Assembly (NCBI RefSeq): GCF_024256385.1
Contig: NZ_JAMLFW010000001.1
Span: 1,488,001-1,552,000, forward strand
Direction of reading: 5' to 3'
DNA: 64,000 nt
Origin: Anatilimnocola floriformis
GTDB lineage: Bacteria; Planctomycetota; Planctomycetia; Pirellulales; Pirellulaceae
Below are positions 7,906 to 19,576 of this stretch, piece after piece. The notes under the pieces are model-generated. The model saw only the letters and a list, made by a program, of their open reading frames with translations, did not search any database and was not told where the DNA came from. Both the position numbers and the translations under genes were made by a program. How positions within the stretch are numbered: the stretch's first letter is position 1; each line of letters opens with the position of its first letter.

Positions 7906-8184
7906 GTGCGTCGTGGCGATGCCCAAAACTCGTATGGCGAGCTGATGCAGTTGGCCGTCTCGGCCAGTTCCATCGTCGGGGGCATGGTTCTTCCCGGATT
8001 GCTCGGCGCCTATCTCGATTCTCGGCTCGGGACGAATTTTTGCGTCCTGATCGGCATTGGACTCGGGGTGGTGGCGGGGACCGTCCAGCTGCTGGCGTTA
8101 GCTCGTCGCGGTGCGAAGTCCGGTAACAAGCCGGATGATTCCAACGACGACAATGAGGATTCAGGTCGTGACTCAGGCACGTGA
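7906..8184 (+). CDS. atpZ: ATP synthase accessory protein AtpZ/AtpI family
   Basis: A small membrane protein of about 92 residues with two hydrophobic helices (LAVSASSIVGGMVLPGLLGAYLD and FCVLIGIGLGVVAGTVQLLALA) and a highly acidic C-terminal tail. The size, two-helix hairpin and first position in an F-type ATP synthase operon match the AtpZ/AtpI family, assembly factors of the c-ring that may also help ion supply. No ATG starts it cleanly: GTG at 7906 is chosen, TTG at 7894 and ATG at 7945 are alternatives. It overlaps the next gene by 32 bases. Confidence 0.7.
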   Translation: MRRGDAQNSYGELMQLAVSASSIVGGMVLPGLLGAYLDSRLGTNFCVLIGIGLGVVAGTVQLLALARRGAKSGNKPDDSNDDNEDSGRDSGT

Positions 8185-8641
8185 AGTTGCTCCCCAGCCA
8201 ATCTCGCCGCTGCGAGGTTGGGGCAGCGCGTGCGCCATTTTTGTCACGGTTGTCTTAGTCGCTCTCGCCGCTACCTGTGGCATCGCCTGGCAAATGGGTG
8301 GTCAGCGATTTCTTCCCTCGGCCCTCACCGCTTGGGCCTTGGTTTGGGGCGCTGCTCTGATCTCGCTCGTGATGGTTTTTCTCGGCAAGCAGATCGGCCA
8401 AGGGCTCGGTTTTGTGTTGCTGGGAATGGGTGTGCGAATGGGGCTGCCGCTGATGGCAGCCATGTTTCTCGATAGTCAATCGCCCGTTTGGGGCGAAACG
8501 AAATTGATGCTGTTTCTGTTGGGCAACTACTTTGTGGCCCTGGTTGCAGAAACTGGTCTCGCGGTGCAATTGCTCGGAAGCAACTCTGTCTCTGGCCTGG
8601 CCAAACCGGCGGCCTCGACGGATGCCCCTTCCAAAGCTTAA
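8153..8641 (+). CDS. ATP synthase-associated membrane protein, AtpI-like
   Basis: A protein of 162 residues with about four hydrophobic segments (ACAIFVTVVLVALAATCGIA, LTAWALVWGAALISLVMVFL, LGFVLLGMGVRMGLPLMAAM, MLFLLGNYFVALVAETGLAV). A four-helix protein of this size between atpZ and atpB fits a subunit I (AtpI)-type assembly or ion-supply protein. Sequence similarity to classical AtpI is not obvious to me, so the call rests mainly on topology and context. ATG at 8153 is chosen over 8111 because it reduces overlap with atpZ. Confidence 0.6.
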   Translation: MRIQVVTQAREVAPQPISPLRGWGSACAIFVTVVLVALAATCGIAWQMGGQRFLPSALTAWALVWGAALISLVMVFLGKQIGQGLGFVLLGMGVRMGLPLMAAMFLDSQSPVWGETKLMLFLLGNYFVALVAETGLAVQLLGSNSVSGLAKPAASTDAPSKA

Positions 8642-8666
8642 CTCTAGCATCCAAGCAAAATAAACA

Positions 8667-10280
8667 ATGGCTGACCCCGTACTCCATATCAAAGACGCCT
8701 ACTTCTTCGAGATCCCGAAGAAGCTCTGGCCTCGCGCCTTCAACACGAAGCAGCAGGTTGCCGACGTCAGCAAGGTTTGGGTCGAGCTCGACGATCAATT
8801 TCAAGACTACGAGTTTCACAAGCAGTACCACGCCCTTGAAGGCTTGGGAGTGAAACTCCCTTCCGAAGACGAGGCTCACGACGCTTGGCACAACTGGGTG
8901 CATCCGCACGATGCTCATGGACACGGCGATCACCACGCTGCCGGGCATCACGGGCCAAACTTCGGCAAGCCCTTTGATGAGTTTCTCAACTCGAAGGTGG
9001 CAGTTCGGAAGACTGAGTTTGCAACCTGGAAGAGCCAGAAAGTTCAAGCCGCGTCAAAACTGCGATCCGAAGATATTCGGGACGCGAACGACCTGAAGTA
9101 CGGCGACTATCAAAAGGCCGATGGCTTCAAAACCGACGCTTTCGATCCGTTCGTCGATAAAATGCTGACGGATGCTGAGTTTCCCGCTAAGTGGGAAGAA
9201 GCCAAGGTCGCCGCAGCCGATGTCGCCGGCTTCGTGAAAGACGAATCCGCAGAAACTAAGTGGAGCGACCAGAAGCTCGCCGATTACAGCGAACATCTCT
9301 CTGGCAAGATACTCATTCCTCAACCCTTCGGCCGGTTGCGAAACCTGCACGAACCGGAAGCCGGACAACTCACGATCACGAAATACATGATCGTGGAAGT
9401 TGCCGTCGCGCTGCTGATCGCGATCTTTTTTAGCTGGCTCGCCCGGCGCGTGATCAGTGGTGCTGCTCCCAAGGGGCGGATGTGGAACTTCCTCGAAGTG
9501 TTCGTGGTCTTCATTCGCGATCAAATCGCTGTCCCCGCCATCGGCGACGGGCATCATGATGAACACCCTAACGATCACCATCACTCCGGCGATGCAGCGA
9601 GCGTCGACGCGGGTGGTCATGCGATTGCCGCTGCTGCTAATGCAGGTCCGGGTCTGGGTGGCAATGGTCATGATCATGGCCATGCAGGTCACGGTCACGG
9701 CAAGAAGGATCATGCTCATGTCAGCCCGGCGAAGAAGTTTACGCCGCTGCTGTGCACGATTTTCTTCTTTGTGCTCGGCTGCAATCTGGCTGGTATGTTG
9801 CCCTGGATTGGTGCTCCGACTTCGACTTGGGGTGTGACGCTGGCGTTGGCTTTAGTGACGTTTTCCGCCGTGGTTATCTCCGGCATGGCCCAGTTTGGAT
9901 TTTTGGGATTCTTTGCGAATCAAATCCCTTCGATGGACATGCCTTGGTACATGGCCATTGTTCTGAAGCCCGCGATTTTCTTAATCGAGTTTGGTGGTCT
10001 GCTGATCAAGCACGCCGTGTTGTCGGTGCGTCTGTTGGCCAATATGGTGGCCGGCCACTTGGTGTTGCTCGCCATCATGGCGCTCGCCTTCGGCGCTGAA
10101 GCTGCCAGCCAGTTCACCGTTGATGGATCCGTCAGTCCGATGTGGTGGGTCGCTGCAGGTGCTTCCATCCTTGGCTGCACGTTGCTGAGCTTGCTCGAAT
10201 TGTTCGTCGCCTTTTTGCAGGCTTATGTGTTTACGTTGTTGTCGGCGCTCTTCATTGGCGCAGCAATTCATAAGCACTAA
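8667..10280 (+). CDS. atpB: ATP synthase F0 subunit a, greatly enlarged
   Basis: Subunit a forms the proton half-channels against the c-ring. The C-terminal part is unmistakable: LLGxx-type helices and SVRLLANMVAGH with the essential Arg455, then the final FLQAYVFTLLSALFIGAAI helix. At 537 residues it is about twice the usual 230-290. The N-terminus DPVLHIKDAYFFEIP looks like the canonical start, but about 210 mostly hydrophilic, charged residues are inserted before the first membrane helix (about 240-263). A second His/Gly/Asp-rich insert (about 293-352, many HDHGHAGHGHG-type repeats) lies before the next helix. Both inserts could bind divalent metals or proteins at the membrane face; that is inference. 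Confidence 0.93.
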   Translation: MADPVLHIKDAYFFEIPKKLWPRAFNTKQQVADVSKVWVELDDQFQDYEFHKQYHALEGLGVKLPSEDEAHDAWHNWVHPHDAHGHGDHHAAGHHGPNFGKPFDEFLNSKVAVRKTEFATWKSQKVQAASKLRSEDIRDANDLKYGDYQKADGFKTDAFDPFVDKMLTDAEFPAKWEEAKVAAADVAGFVKDESAETKWSDQKLADYSEHLSGKILIPQPFGRLRNLHEPEAGQLTITKYMIVEVAVALLIAIFFSWLARRVISGAAPKGRMWNFLEVFVVFIRDQIAVPAIGDGHHDEHPNDHHHSGDAASVDAGGHAIAAAANAGPGLGGNGHDHGHAGHGHGKKDHAHVSPAKKFTPLLCTIFFFVLGCNLAGMLPWIGAPTSTWGVTLALALVTFSAVVISGMAQFGFLGFFANQIPSMDMPWYMAIVLKPAIFLIEFGGLLIKHAVLSVRLLANMVAGHLVLLAIMALAFGAEAASQFTVDGSVSPMWWVAAGASILGCTLLSLLELFVAFLQAYVFTLLSALFIGAAIHKH

Positions 10281-10346
10281 GTCATTCAATTGGTATATAC
10301 GGGTTTTTGTATCGCACACTTTGGTTCCTTCCTGGAGATGTTGACC

Positions 10347-10640
10347 GTGAAGAAGTTCGCTTTTCTGACCCTGATGTTTTTCGCTCTCGTCCTTTGCGCC
10401 GCTCCGATCATGGCCCAGGATAAGGCTCCAGTTCCGCTCATCAGCTTTGACCGCTACATCGGCGCCGCCATCACGACGCTGGGCGCCGCCTTCGGCATCG
10501 GCAAGCTGGCCAGCAGCGCTCTGGAAAGCATGGCTCGTCAACCAGAAGTTGCCGGCAACATCCAAACAGCGATGATCATCGCGGCCGCTCTTATTGAAGG
10601 TTTCACGTTCTTCGCACTCGTCATTTGCTTCATGAAGTAA
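10347..10640 (+). CDS. atpE: ATP synthase F0 subunit c with signal-peptide-like N-terminus
   Basis: The proteolipid ring subunit. Two helices are clear (YIGAAITTLGAAFGIGKLAS and TAMIIAAALIEGFTFFALVI) around the polar loop ARQPE. The ion-binding carboxylate is Glu84 in ALIEGF; the sodium-type residues (Gln in helix 1, EST-type motif) are missing, so proton coupling is expected. An extra 24-residue N-terminal segment (MKKFAFLTLMFFALVLCAAPIMAQ) looks like a cleavable signal peptide. Start: GTG at 10347 has CTGGAG eight to nine bases upstream; the ATG at 10338 abuts the same GGAG and is less likely. Confidence 0.92.
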   Translation: MKKFAFLTLMFFALVLCAAPIMAQDKAPVPLISFDRYIGAAITTLGAAFGIGKLASSALESMARQPEVAGNIQTAMIIAAALIEGFTFFALVICFMK

Positions 10641-10695
10641 TTGGCTTGTCGAAAGTACGTCGAGTTTCGCTAGAGACCGCTTGGAAGGTTCCGCC

Positions 10696-11340
10696 ATGGT
10701 TCGTTTGCTCGGTTTGTTGTGCGTGGTCTGCGCGCTCTCCTTTGGGCCGACGGTTGCGTCTGCGCTTGCGCAGCACGAACCGGAAGCCAAGGCGGCAGCC
10801 AAGGGTGGTCCTGACTTGACGCATGCAAATGCGTCAGAAGGGCTCTCGCAGCCGCAGGAAATGCGGTTCGATCTGGCCATCGCCACCTTCATCATCTTTG
10901 TCCTCCTCGCCGGCATCCTTGCCAAGTTTGCTTGGGGCCCGATTGTCGATGGGCTCGACAAGCGTGAGCAAGGGATTGCCAAGATGATCGATGACGCGAA
11001 GCTCGCTCAGCAGCAAGCCGAGGCTCAGCTTCGTTCGTACGAAGTCAAGCTCGCTGCCGCCGCTGATGAAGCTCGCACCATGGTTGCTCAGGCTCGTCAC
11101 GATGCCGAAGCGACTCGTGAGCGGGAACGGGCCGAAACCAAGGCCTTGCTGGAAAAGGATCGTCAGCAAGCCAAGGCCGAAATCGAAGCGGCGAAAAATG
11201 TTGCCCTGCAGCAGATCGCCGAAAAGAGCGTCAACACGGCGATCAGCCTGGCCAGCAGCATTGTCCGCCGGGAAATCAAGCCCGAAGATCACGATGCTCT
11301 CGTGACCGACGCGCTTGGCAAGTTCACGAAGCTCAACTAG
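10696..11340 (+). CDS. atpF: ATP synthase F0 subunit b
   Basis: A 214-residue peripheral-stalk subunit. It begins with a signal-peptide-like stretch (MVRLLGLLCVVCALSFGPTVASALA), then a short hydrophilic segment, the true anchor helix (LAIATFIIFVLLAGILAKFAWGPI, about 63-86), and a long charged coiled coil of about 120 residues (AQQQAEAQLRSYEVKLAAAADEA onwards), as in other b subunits. The ATG at 10696 is supported by GGAAGG seven bases upstream. The doubled N-terminal hydrophobic region parallels that of subunit c and suggests Sec-dependent insertion. Confidence 0.92.
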   Translation: MVRLLGLLCVVCALSFGPTVASALAQHEPEAKAAAKGGPDLTHANASEGLSQPQEMRFDLAIATFIIFVLLAGILAKFAWGPIVDGLDKREQGIAKMIDDAKLAQQQAEAQLRSYEVKLAAAADEARTMVAQARHDAEATRERERAETKALLEKDRQQAKAEIEAAKNVALQQIAEKSVNTAISLASSIVRREIKPEDHDALVTDALGKFTKLN

Positions 11341-11376
11341 TTCTGTTCCGATCCGCAACTCAGTCAGTAGCCACTC

Positions 11377-11994
11377 ATGTCCGATACACAATCAGGCAAA
11401 TTCGACGCAGGCCGGCAGCACCTAGGCACGGTCTATGCCAAGGCTTTGCTCGGCGCGGCGCAGGATGCCGGCAAAGTTGACGGCGTGCTGGAAGAGCTGA
11501 GTTCGCTCGAGAACGACGTCTTCAAAAAGTTGCCAGCCTTGCGGATGACCCTGGTGTCGCCGCGAGTTTCGGCCGATGAGAAGATCGCGCTGCTCGACAA
11601 GGCTTTCAAAGGGAAGATGAGCACTGTGCTCCTCAACTTTTTGAAGGTTACGGCTCAGCACGATCGCTTAAGCTGCTTGCCCGACGTGCTCCGCAGCTTC
11701 CGCGAACTGCTCAATGATGTCCAGGGAAAACTTGCGGTTACCGTGCGTTCGGCATACCCGCTGAACAACACGCTTCGCGATCGGATTGCGGCCAAATTGG
11801 GTGACGTGCTGAAGAAGCAAGTCACGATCAATGTCGAGGTCGATCCCGACCTACTTGGTGGTCTGGTCGTGCGAATCGGCGACACGGTTTATGACGGCAG
11901 CGTCGCGGCTTCTCTGCAAAAGATGAAGAGCGTCGCGCTGGAGCAAACATCGGCGGCCATTCGCGATTCGCTCAATCGGTTTACGGCTACCTAA
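11377..11994 (+). CDS. atpH: ATP synthase F1 subunit delta
   Basis: A 205-residue protein linking F1 to the b stalk. The N-terminal helical domain (GTVYAKALLGAAQDAGKVDGV) and the C-terminal conserved stretch (ITINVEVDPDLLGGLVVRIGDTVYDGSV) are the two diagnostic OSCP/delta signatures. Length is slightly above the usual 175-185. It sits between atpF and atpA, as in most bacterial operons. Confidence 0.94.
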   Translation: MSDTQSGKFDAGRQHLGTVYAKALLGAAQDAGKVDGVLEELSSLENDVFKKLPALRMTLVSPRVSADEKIALLDKAFKGKMSTVLLNFLKVTAQHDRLSCLPDVLRSFRELLNDVQGKLAVTVRSAYPLNNTLRDRIAAKLGDVLKKQVTINVEVDPDLLGGLVVRIGDTVYDGSVAASLQKMKSVALEQTSAAIRDSLNRFTAT

Positions 11995-12050
11995 TTACTC
12001 AAATCACGTTCTGCGAACGAATCAGACAATAAAGACAACTCAGGTTTGTT

Positions 12051-13568
<1,518 letters not shown>

Positions 13569-13602
13569 TTCCCTCGCTTCACCCATTTGGAATCGATGAG
13601 CC

Positions 13603-14487
13603 ATGGCCAAAGCGCGGGCACTTGATAAACGACGTAAGTCCATCCGCAATATCCGCAAGATTACGCGGACGATGGAATTGATCGCCACCGCGCGCTTCAA
13701 GAAAGCAATGGATCGCGCGACGGCGGCTACGGCGTATACGAAGAAGATCACCGAAGTAGTCGCCGGCCTAGCCAAGGCCGGTTTGCAGGTCAGCCATCCG
13801 CTCCTCGAATCGCATCCCGAAACGAAGAACGCGACGCTCCTGATTTTGACGGCCAATCGCGGTCTCTGCGGCGGTTACAACGGCAGCGTGCTTCGCGCTG
13901 GTCTCGCTCGCCTCGAAGAGTTGAAGCGGACCGTGCCGAACGTGCGGGTCGAAGTCTCCGGCAAACGCGGTCTCTCGGCTTTCAAGTTCCGTAAGCTCGC
14001 CGTGGACGAGAGCTATACGAAGTTTGAGGATCAACCGAAGTTCGAAGAAGTCGAAGCCATCGCCAATCGCTTCCTCGAGATGTACATCACCGGCAAGCTC
14101 GATCGACTCGACGTGGCTTACGTCAAGTTCATCAGCAGCAGCCGCCAGGTTGCCACGGTCGAAACACTGCTGCCGCTCGATTCCATCGGCGGAGCCGAGA
14201 CCGGCACGGCCGCCAAGGGTGGCGATGTGATGTACGAATTCATGCCCTCGGCAGCGAGCATTCTGGAAGAAGTCGTGCCGGCCAGTTTCCGGGCGAAGCT
14301 CTTCAAGTGCTTCCTCGATGCTGCGGTGAGCGAACAGATCGCACGGATGGTTGCCATGAAGAGCGCCACCGAAAACGCGTCGGACATGATCAAGTCGCTG
14401 TCGACCACGTACAACCGCGCTCGCCAGTCGCAGATCACCGGCGAAATCATGGAAATCATCGGCGGCGTCGAAGCACTCAATAAATAA
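13603..14487 (+). CDS. atpG: ATP synthase F1 subunit gamma
   Basis: A 294-residue rotor shaft subunit. The N-terminal helix signature RRKSIRNIRKITRTMELIATARFKKA (residues about 9-34) and the C-terminal helix (MKSATENASDMIKSLSTTYNRARQSQITGEIMEIIGG) that form the coiled-coil axle are both present. The central Rossmann-like domain carries LTANRGLCGGYNG. Position between alpha and beta is canonical. Confidence 0.97.
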   Translation: MAKARALDKRRKSIRNIRKITRTMELIATARFKKAMDRATAATAYTKKITEVVAGLAKAGLQVSHPLLESHPETKNATLLILTANRGLCGGYNGSVLRAGLARLEELKRTVPNVRVEVSGKRGLSAFKFRKLAVDESYTKFEDQPKFEEVEAIANRFLEMYITGKLDRLDVAYVKFISSSRQVATVETLLPLDSIGGAETGTAAKGGDVMYEFMPSAASILEEVVPASFRAKLFKCFLDAAVSEQIARMVAMKSATENASDMIKSLSTTYNRARQSQITGEIMEIIGGVEALNK

Positions 14488-14499
14488 CGCTGCTAATAA

Positions 14500-16011
<1,512 letters not shown>

Positions 16012-16066
16012 AGTTGACCAGTAGCTGGATTCACCAGAATTCAGAAGCCCCGCGAAAAGATCCGTT

Positions 16067-16474
16067 ATGGCCAAGCCCCTGCAAGTCGTTGTCGTCACGC
16101 CCGAAGCTACGATCCTCGAACAAGAGGCGGAGTTCGTCGCGCTGCCGTTGTATGACGGCGAGATCGGCATCGCGCCGCTCCACAGCCCGCTCATCGGCCG
16201 GCTGGGTTATGGCGAAATGCGGATCAAGACCGCGGCCAAGACGCTGCACTACTACATCGACGGCGGCTTCGTGCAAGTCGTCGATGATGTGGTCTCGGTT
16301 CTCACCAACAAGGCCGTCCTGGCCAGCAAGCTCGACATCGCCGTCGCGCAGGCTCAACTCAACTCGGCGATGACCAAGCCGGTCAACACGCCGGAACTTC
16401 TCGCCATCCGCGATCGCATCGTCGCTCAAGCCCGTGCCCAGATTCATGTGGCCAAGGTGGCGAGCAAGGCATAG
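16067..16474 (+). CDS. atpC: ATP synthase F1 subunit epsilon
   Basis: A 135-residue epsilon subunit, slightly short. The N-terminal beta-sandwich motif (VVVTPEATILEQEAEFVALPLYDGEIGI, then HSPLIGRLGYGEMRI) is clear; the C-terminal helical hairpin (about 90-135) is present, so an inhibitory conformation is possible. It is the last gene of the operon; its stop lies three bases before the convergent lipoprotein gene end, leaving no room for a separate terminator. Confidence 0.93.
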   Translation: MAKPLQVVVVTPEATILEQEAEFVALPLYDGEIGIAPLHSPLIGRLGYGEMRIKTAAKTLHYYIDGGFVQVVDDVVSVLTNKAVLASKLDIAVAQAQLNSAMTKPVNTPELLAIRDRIVAQARAQIHVAKVASKA

Positions 16475-16477
16475 TCG

Positions 16478-16915
16478 TTAATTGCTGGTCAGCTCCAACC
16501 TGACCGACTTCTCTTTCATCGGCACTTCCACCAGCAGTGGTGTCTGATCAGGCCGAGTGTATTTTTGCGGAAATGTTGACGGCGGTGGCGGCTGCGGCCG
16601 GGCCGCTGCTTTCATCGCTTCATCGGCGGAAGCGAACTTTTGCAGCGGCGCAGTCGAACGTGGCGTGATCACGACTTTGTACTTCCCCGCCTTCACGCCG
16701 TCGCGCGGTTCGTTAGTCGAGATCGCGAAATTTCCCTGCGCATCGGTAGCGCCAGTCGCATCCTGACCGGCTTCCTGCGGCACGAATTGCAGCGCGGCAT
16801 TGGCCACTGGTTGGCCGTCGAGCAGGACGACACCTGTTACCGGATGAAGGCCGGAGCGGCTGCAACCGGTGATCAGCACACAGCCGAGGGCGATGAACAG
16901 GAAACGCAAGGTCAA
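16478..16915 (-). CDS. Lipoprotein with carboxypeptidase-regulatory-like domain
   Basis: A 145-residue protein with a lipoprotein signal peptide (MTLRFLFIALGCVLITGC, lipobox ITGC with Cys18). The mature part opens with HPVTGVVLLDGQPVANAALQFVP and GATDAQGNFAIS, the beta-sandwich pattern of carboxypeptidase-regulatory-like domains, then a Pro-rich stretch. Such small lipoproteins often lie directly downstream of DUF1559 genes in planctomycetes, exactly as here (29-bp gap), so the two are probably co-transcribed. Function unknown; surface or envelope location expected. Confidence 0.75.
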   Translation of the reverse strand: MTLRFLFIALGCVLITGCSRSGLHPVTGVVLLDGQPVANAALQFVPQEAGQDATGATDAQGNFAISTNEPRDGVKAGKYKVVITPRSTAPLQKFASADEAMKAAARPQPPPPSTFPQKYTRPDQTPLLVEVPMKEKSVRLELTSN

Positions 16916-16944
16916 CCTCTCGATCTATGTCGGTGCGACTCGCA

Positions 16945-17988
16945 CTAAGGAACGGTCACGGCCTGGCCATCGTTGCGGCAACCCAAGTACTGATACGTTC
17001 GCATGTCGATATTTTGCGTGATGAACCGTACCGAGCCGTCGACGTGCGCAAAGTTCACGCCGCTAGGGTGGTTCGATTTGAATCCCCAGGTCACCGCCCA
17101 GTTCATAATGCAGCGAGCCGGATCGCCGGACGGGTTCGTACCCGCGTCGCAACCGCACGAGGTAAACACGCCGGGATCGGCTGCCATCCGGTCAATCTTC
17201 CAATTGATCGGCTGAATGGTTTGCCCTTGGGCGATGAAGTTGTCGCCGCCGGCCCAACCATAACTGTTTCCGTTGTAGCGCATGAATTCGCAGAACTCGG
17301 GCAGCGTCTCGCCGAGCAGAATCGTATTCGAGGTCCCATCGGTAACATCGGCGAGGCGAATGAGGGCACCCATCCGCGTAAACATGCCGACACTCTCCTC
17401 TGTCACCGCCGTCCCGCCCCACGACATGCTCGGTTGAAAGCCCGGATGCGTCAAAGGACTCAGCGGCGAAGGAATCGTATTGCCGCTGCCGATCTGGCCG
17501 TTGCAATGAATCTGAAACGGCGCGGGACAGCCCGACGGCGGGTTGTTGCAAGTTGGGCCGGTGCTCGCGACGTAGCTAGAGTATTTGGAGCTCTTCGGAT
17601 CAAAGACGTCGCTCGGACAGCGGAGCATGGGGAATCGCGCGGGCAAAATTCCTTGCGTGGCTGCGTTGACGAGGCTGCCCGCGCCAACGACTCGGTCATA
17701 CAGGTTCCGCTGTTCCATGAAGCCGAGCGTGACAAACATCCAACTGGTGTTGCCACCCTGTGGGAATGTCCCCGTCGAATAATTTCCCTTGGGAACGTGG
17801 TTATAAGTCGACTCGAAATTGTGAATGCCGAGGGCGTATTGCTTGACGTGGTTCAAACACTGCGAGCGACGCGCCGCTCCGCGGGCGGCCTGCACGGCAG
17901 GGAGTAGTAAGGCGACGAGCACCCCAATAATTGCGATCACCACGAGAAGTTCGACCAGCGTGAAACCGCCGCGATACTTGCTGGGCAT
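16945..17988 (-). CDS. DUF1559 prepilin-like protein
   Basis: A 347-residue type IV prepilin-like protein. The N-terminal class III signal reads GGFTLVELLVVIAIIGVLVA (cleavage after the Gly before Phe), followed by the LLPAVQAARGAARRSQC segment typical of the family. The C-terminal HVDGSVRFI motif is the hallmark of DUF1559 (SBP_bac_10). Families of these proteins are expanded in planctomycetes and presumed to be pseudopilins or surface proteins; the exact role is unknown. Complete and of normal length. Confidence 0.9.
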   Translation of the reverse strand: MPSKYRGGFTLVELLVVIAIIGVLVALLLPAVQAARGAARRSQCLNHVKQYALGIHNFESTYNHVPKGNYSTGTFPQGGNTSWMFVTLGFMEQRNLYDRVVGAGSLVNAATQGILPARFPMLRCPSDVFDPKSSKYSSYVASTGPTCNNPPSGCPAPFQIHCNGQIGSGNTIPSPLSPLTHPGFQPSMSWGGTAVTEESVGMFTRMGALIRLADVTDGTSNTILLGETLPEFCEFMRYNGNSYGWAGGDNFIAQGQTIQPINWKIDRMAADPGVFTSCGCDAGTNPSGDPARCIMNWAVTWGFKSNHPSGVNFAHVDGSVRFITQNIDMRTYQYLGCRNDGQAVTVP

Positions 17989-18084
17989 AAGTCACCGGGT
18001 GGGAAGACCAGTTCGCCGGGATCGAGAGGATAATTCATTTGGTAATGGTCGGCGAAACCAATGTCAAACTCAAACTGCCGCGGA

Positions 18085-18093
18085 TGGTATGAT
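18085..18093 (+). promoter_or_regulatory. Extended -10 promoter candidate for the pterin operon
   Basis: TGG followed by TATGAT (18088-18093) forms an extended -10 element with five of six consensus bases, 41 bases before the ATG of the DHPS-like gene. No good -35 box is seen at the matching distance, which is acceptable for extended -10 promoters. The region lies between divergent genes. Confidence 0.35.
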
Positions 18094-18133
18094 GGAGTGA
18101 TTCTGAAGTAACCGCTGCCGCCCAGTCGCTCTC

Positions 18134-19576
18134 ATGCCTCGCGAACATCTGCACTTTGTCACCGGCCGCCTGGCGGAGTTCGCCTTGCGAGCGGTCGTGA
18201 CGAAGGTGGCTGCCGAGCGCGGCTTCGACTTTACGATCGACGTGCTGCCGATCACCGTCGCGGCCCTCATGTCGCCAGCGTGGATTGCCCGGCACATTCA
18301 GGCGAATGCAAACGCGACCAAAATTATTCTGCCCGGTTACTGCCACGGCGATTTAGCTCCCCTCGCGGCAGTCGTGAACGCGCCGATTCAAACCGGCCCG
18401 CGCGATCTGCAGCAGCTCCCCGAGTTTCTCGGCGGCAAAGGGGAACGGCCTGCGGAGTACGGCCGTTATGACATTCAAATCATCGCCGAGATCAATCACG
18501 CGCCGCGGCAGTCACTGGCGGACATCATTCGCCAGGCCAAAACGCTGGCAGCCGATGGCGCCGATCTGATCGATGTCGGCTGCGATCCCGGCGGGCCGTG
18601 GCTTGGGGTGGCCGATTGCGTGAAGGCTCTGCGCGACGAAGGGCTGCGCGTTTCGATCGACAGCCTCGATCCGCGCGAGATCGCGCCCGCGGTAAGAGCC
18701 GGCGCGGAACTTGTGCTCTCGGTGAACAGCAGCAACCGCGCTGCCGCCTGCGACTGGGGCTGCGAGGTGGTCGTCATTCCTGATGATTTTCCCACGCTCG
18801 TCGGCCTCGAAGGAACGATCGAGCTACTCGCCGAAGCCAAGGTGCCGCTGCGAGTCGATGCGGTGCTCGAGCCGATCGGTTTCGGTTTTGCCGCGAGCCT
18901 CGGCCGTTATCTCGAAGTTCGCCGACGTTACCCCGATGTTGAAATGATGATGGGCATCGGCAACCTCACGGAGCTGACCGACAGCGATTCGGCCGGCGTG
19001 AACACGCTGCTGCTCGGCTTTTGTCAGGAAGTGGGCATTCGCAGCGTGCTCACCACTCAAGTCATCAACTGGGCGCGCACGAGCGTGCGCGAGTGCGATC
19101 TCGCGCGGCGACTTGTTTATCACGCAGTTCAAAATCGCGTGCCGCCGAAAAGGCTCGAGCCGCGACTGGTCACGCTCCGCGATGCAAAGTTGCACGAAAC
19201 GGCCGACGAAACACTGCGGCAACTCGCCGGCGCGATCAAAGACAACAATTACCGCATCTTCGCCGAACGCGGTGAAGTACACATCGTCAGCGCAAATCTA
19301 CATCTCTCGTCCCCCGATCCGTTCCTGCTGATGGAACGCCTGCTGCATCCCGGCTTCGGCGGCGCGAGCGATACTCATGCTCCGGCTCAGCTCGATGCAT
19401 CGCATGCGTTTTACTTGGGATACGAAATGTGCAAAGCCGCGACCGCCGTCGCGCTCGGCAAGCAATATCGCCAGGACGAGGCGCTCGATTGGGGTTATCT
19501 CACGATCGAGGAAGAGAGTCATCGCCTGAAGAAGAGCAACGTGAAAGCGGCCGGCAAACAAGGAGCCGGCGAATGA
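18134..19576 (+). CDS. Dihydropteroate synthase-related protein, H4MPT biosynthesis
   Basis: A 480-residue protein. Residues about 1-115 form an N-terminal domain typical of this family (REHLHFVTGRLAEFALR; I believe DUF6513). About 116-390 is a TIM barrel related to dihydropteroate synthase (IIAEINHAPRQSLADIIRQA, GADLIDVGCDPGGPW, LRVSIDSLDPREI, ELVLSVNSSN). Such DHPS-like proteins occur in methanogens, methylotrophs and planctomycetes with tetrahydromethanopterin-linked C1 genes. Synthesis of the pterin-arylamine bond of H4MPT precursors is the likely role. It overlaps pabB by four bases (ATGA), so they are translationally coupled and share the aromatic-amine precursor theme. Confidence 0.82.
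   Translation: MPREHLHFVTGRLAEFALRAVVTKVAAERGFDFTIDVLPITVAALMSPAWIARHIQANANATKIILPGYCHGDLAPLAAVVNAPIQTGPRDLQQLPEFLGGKGERPAEYGRYDIQIIAEINHAPRQSLADIIRQAKTLAADGADLIDVGCDPGGPWLGVADCVKALRDEGLRVSIDSLDPREIAPAVRAGAELVLSVNSSNRAAACDWGCEVVVIPDDFPTLVGLEGTIELLAEAKVPLRVDAVLEPIGFGFAASLGRYLEVRRRYPDVEMMMGIGNLTELTDSDSAGVNTLLLGFCQEVGIRSVLTTQVINWARTSVRECDLARRLVYHAVQNRVPPKRLEPRLVTLRDAKLHETADETLRQLAGAIKDNNYRIFAERGEVHIVSANLHLSSPDPFLLMERLLHPGFGGASDTHAPAQLDASHAFYLGYEMCKAATAVALGKQYRQDEALDWGYLTIEEESHRLKKSNVKAAGKQGAGE

Noticed and set aside
7570-7926. 118-codon minus-strand frame in the gap before the ATP synthase operon
   Set aside because: Unusual composition (Lys/Arg/Ser-rich), no domain, and overlap with the atpZ start and the likely operon promoter; the region is better explained as regulatory.
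17035-17100. tRNA-like TTCGATTTGAATCCCC stretch
   Set aside because: It lies inside the DUF1559 coding sequence and no acceptor or anticodon arms can be folded around it.
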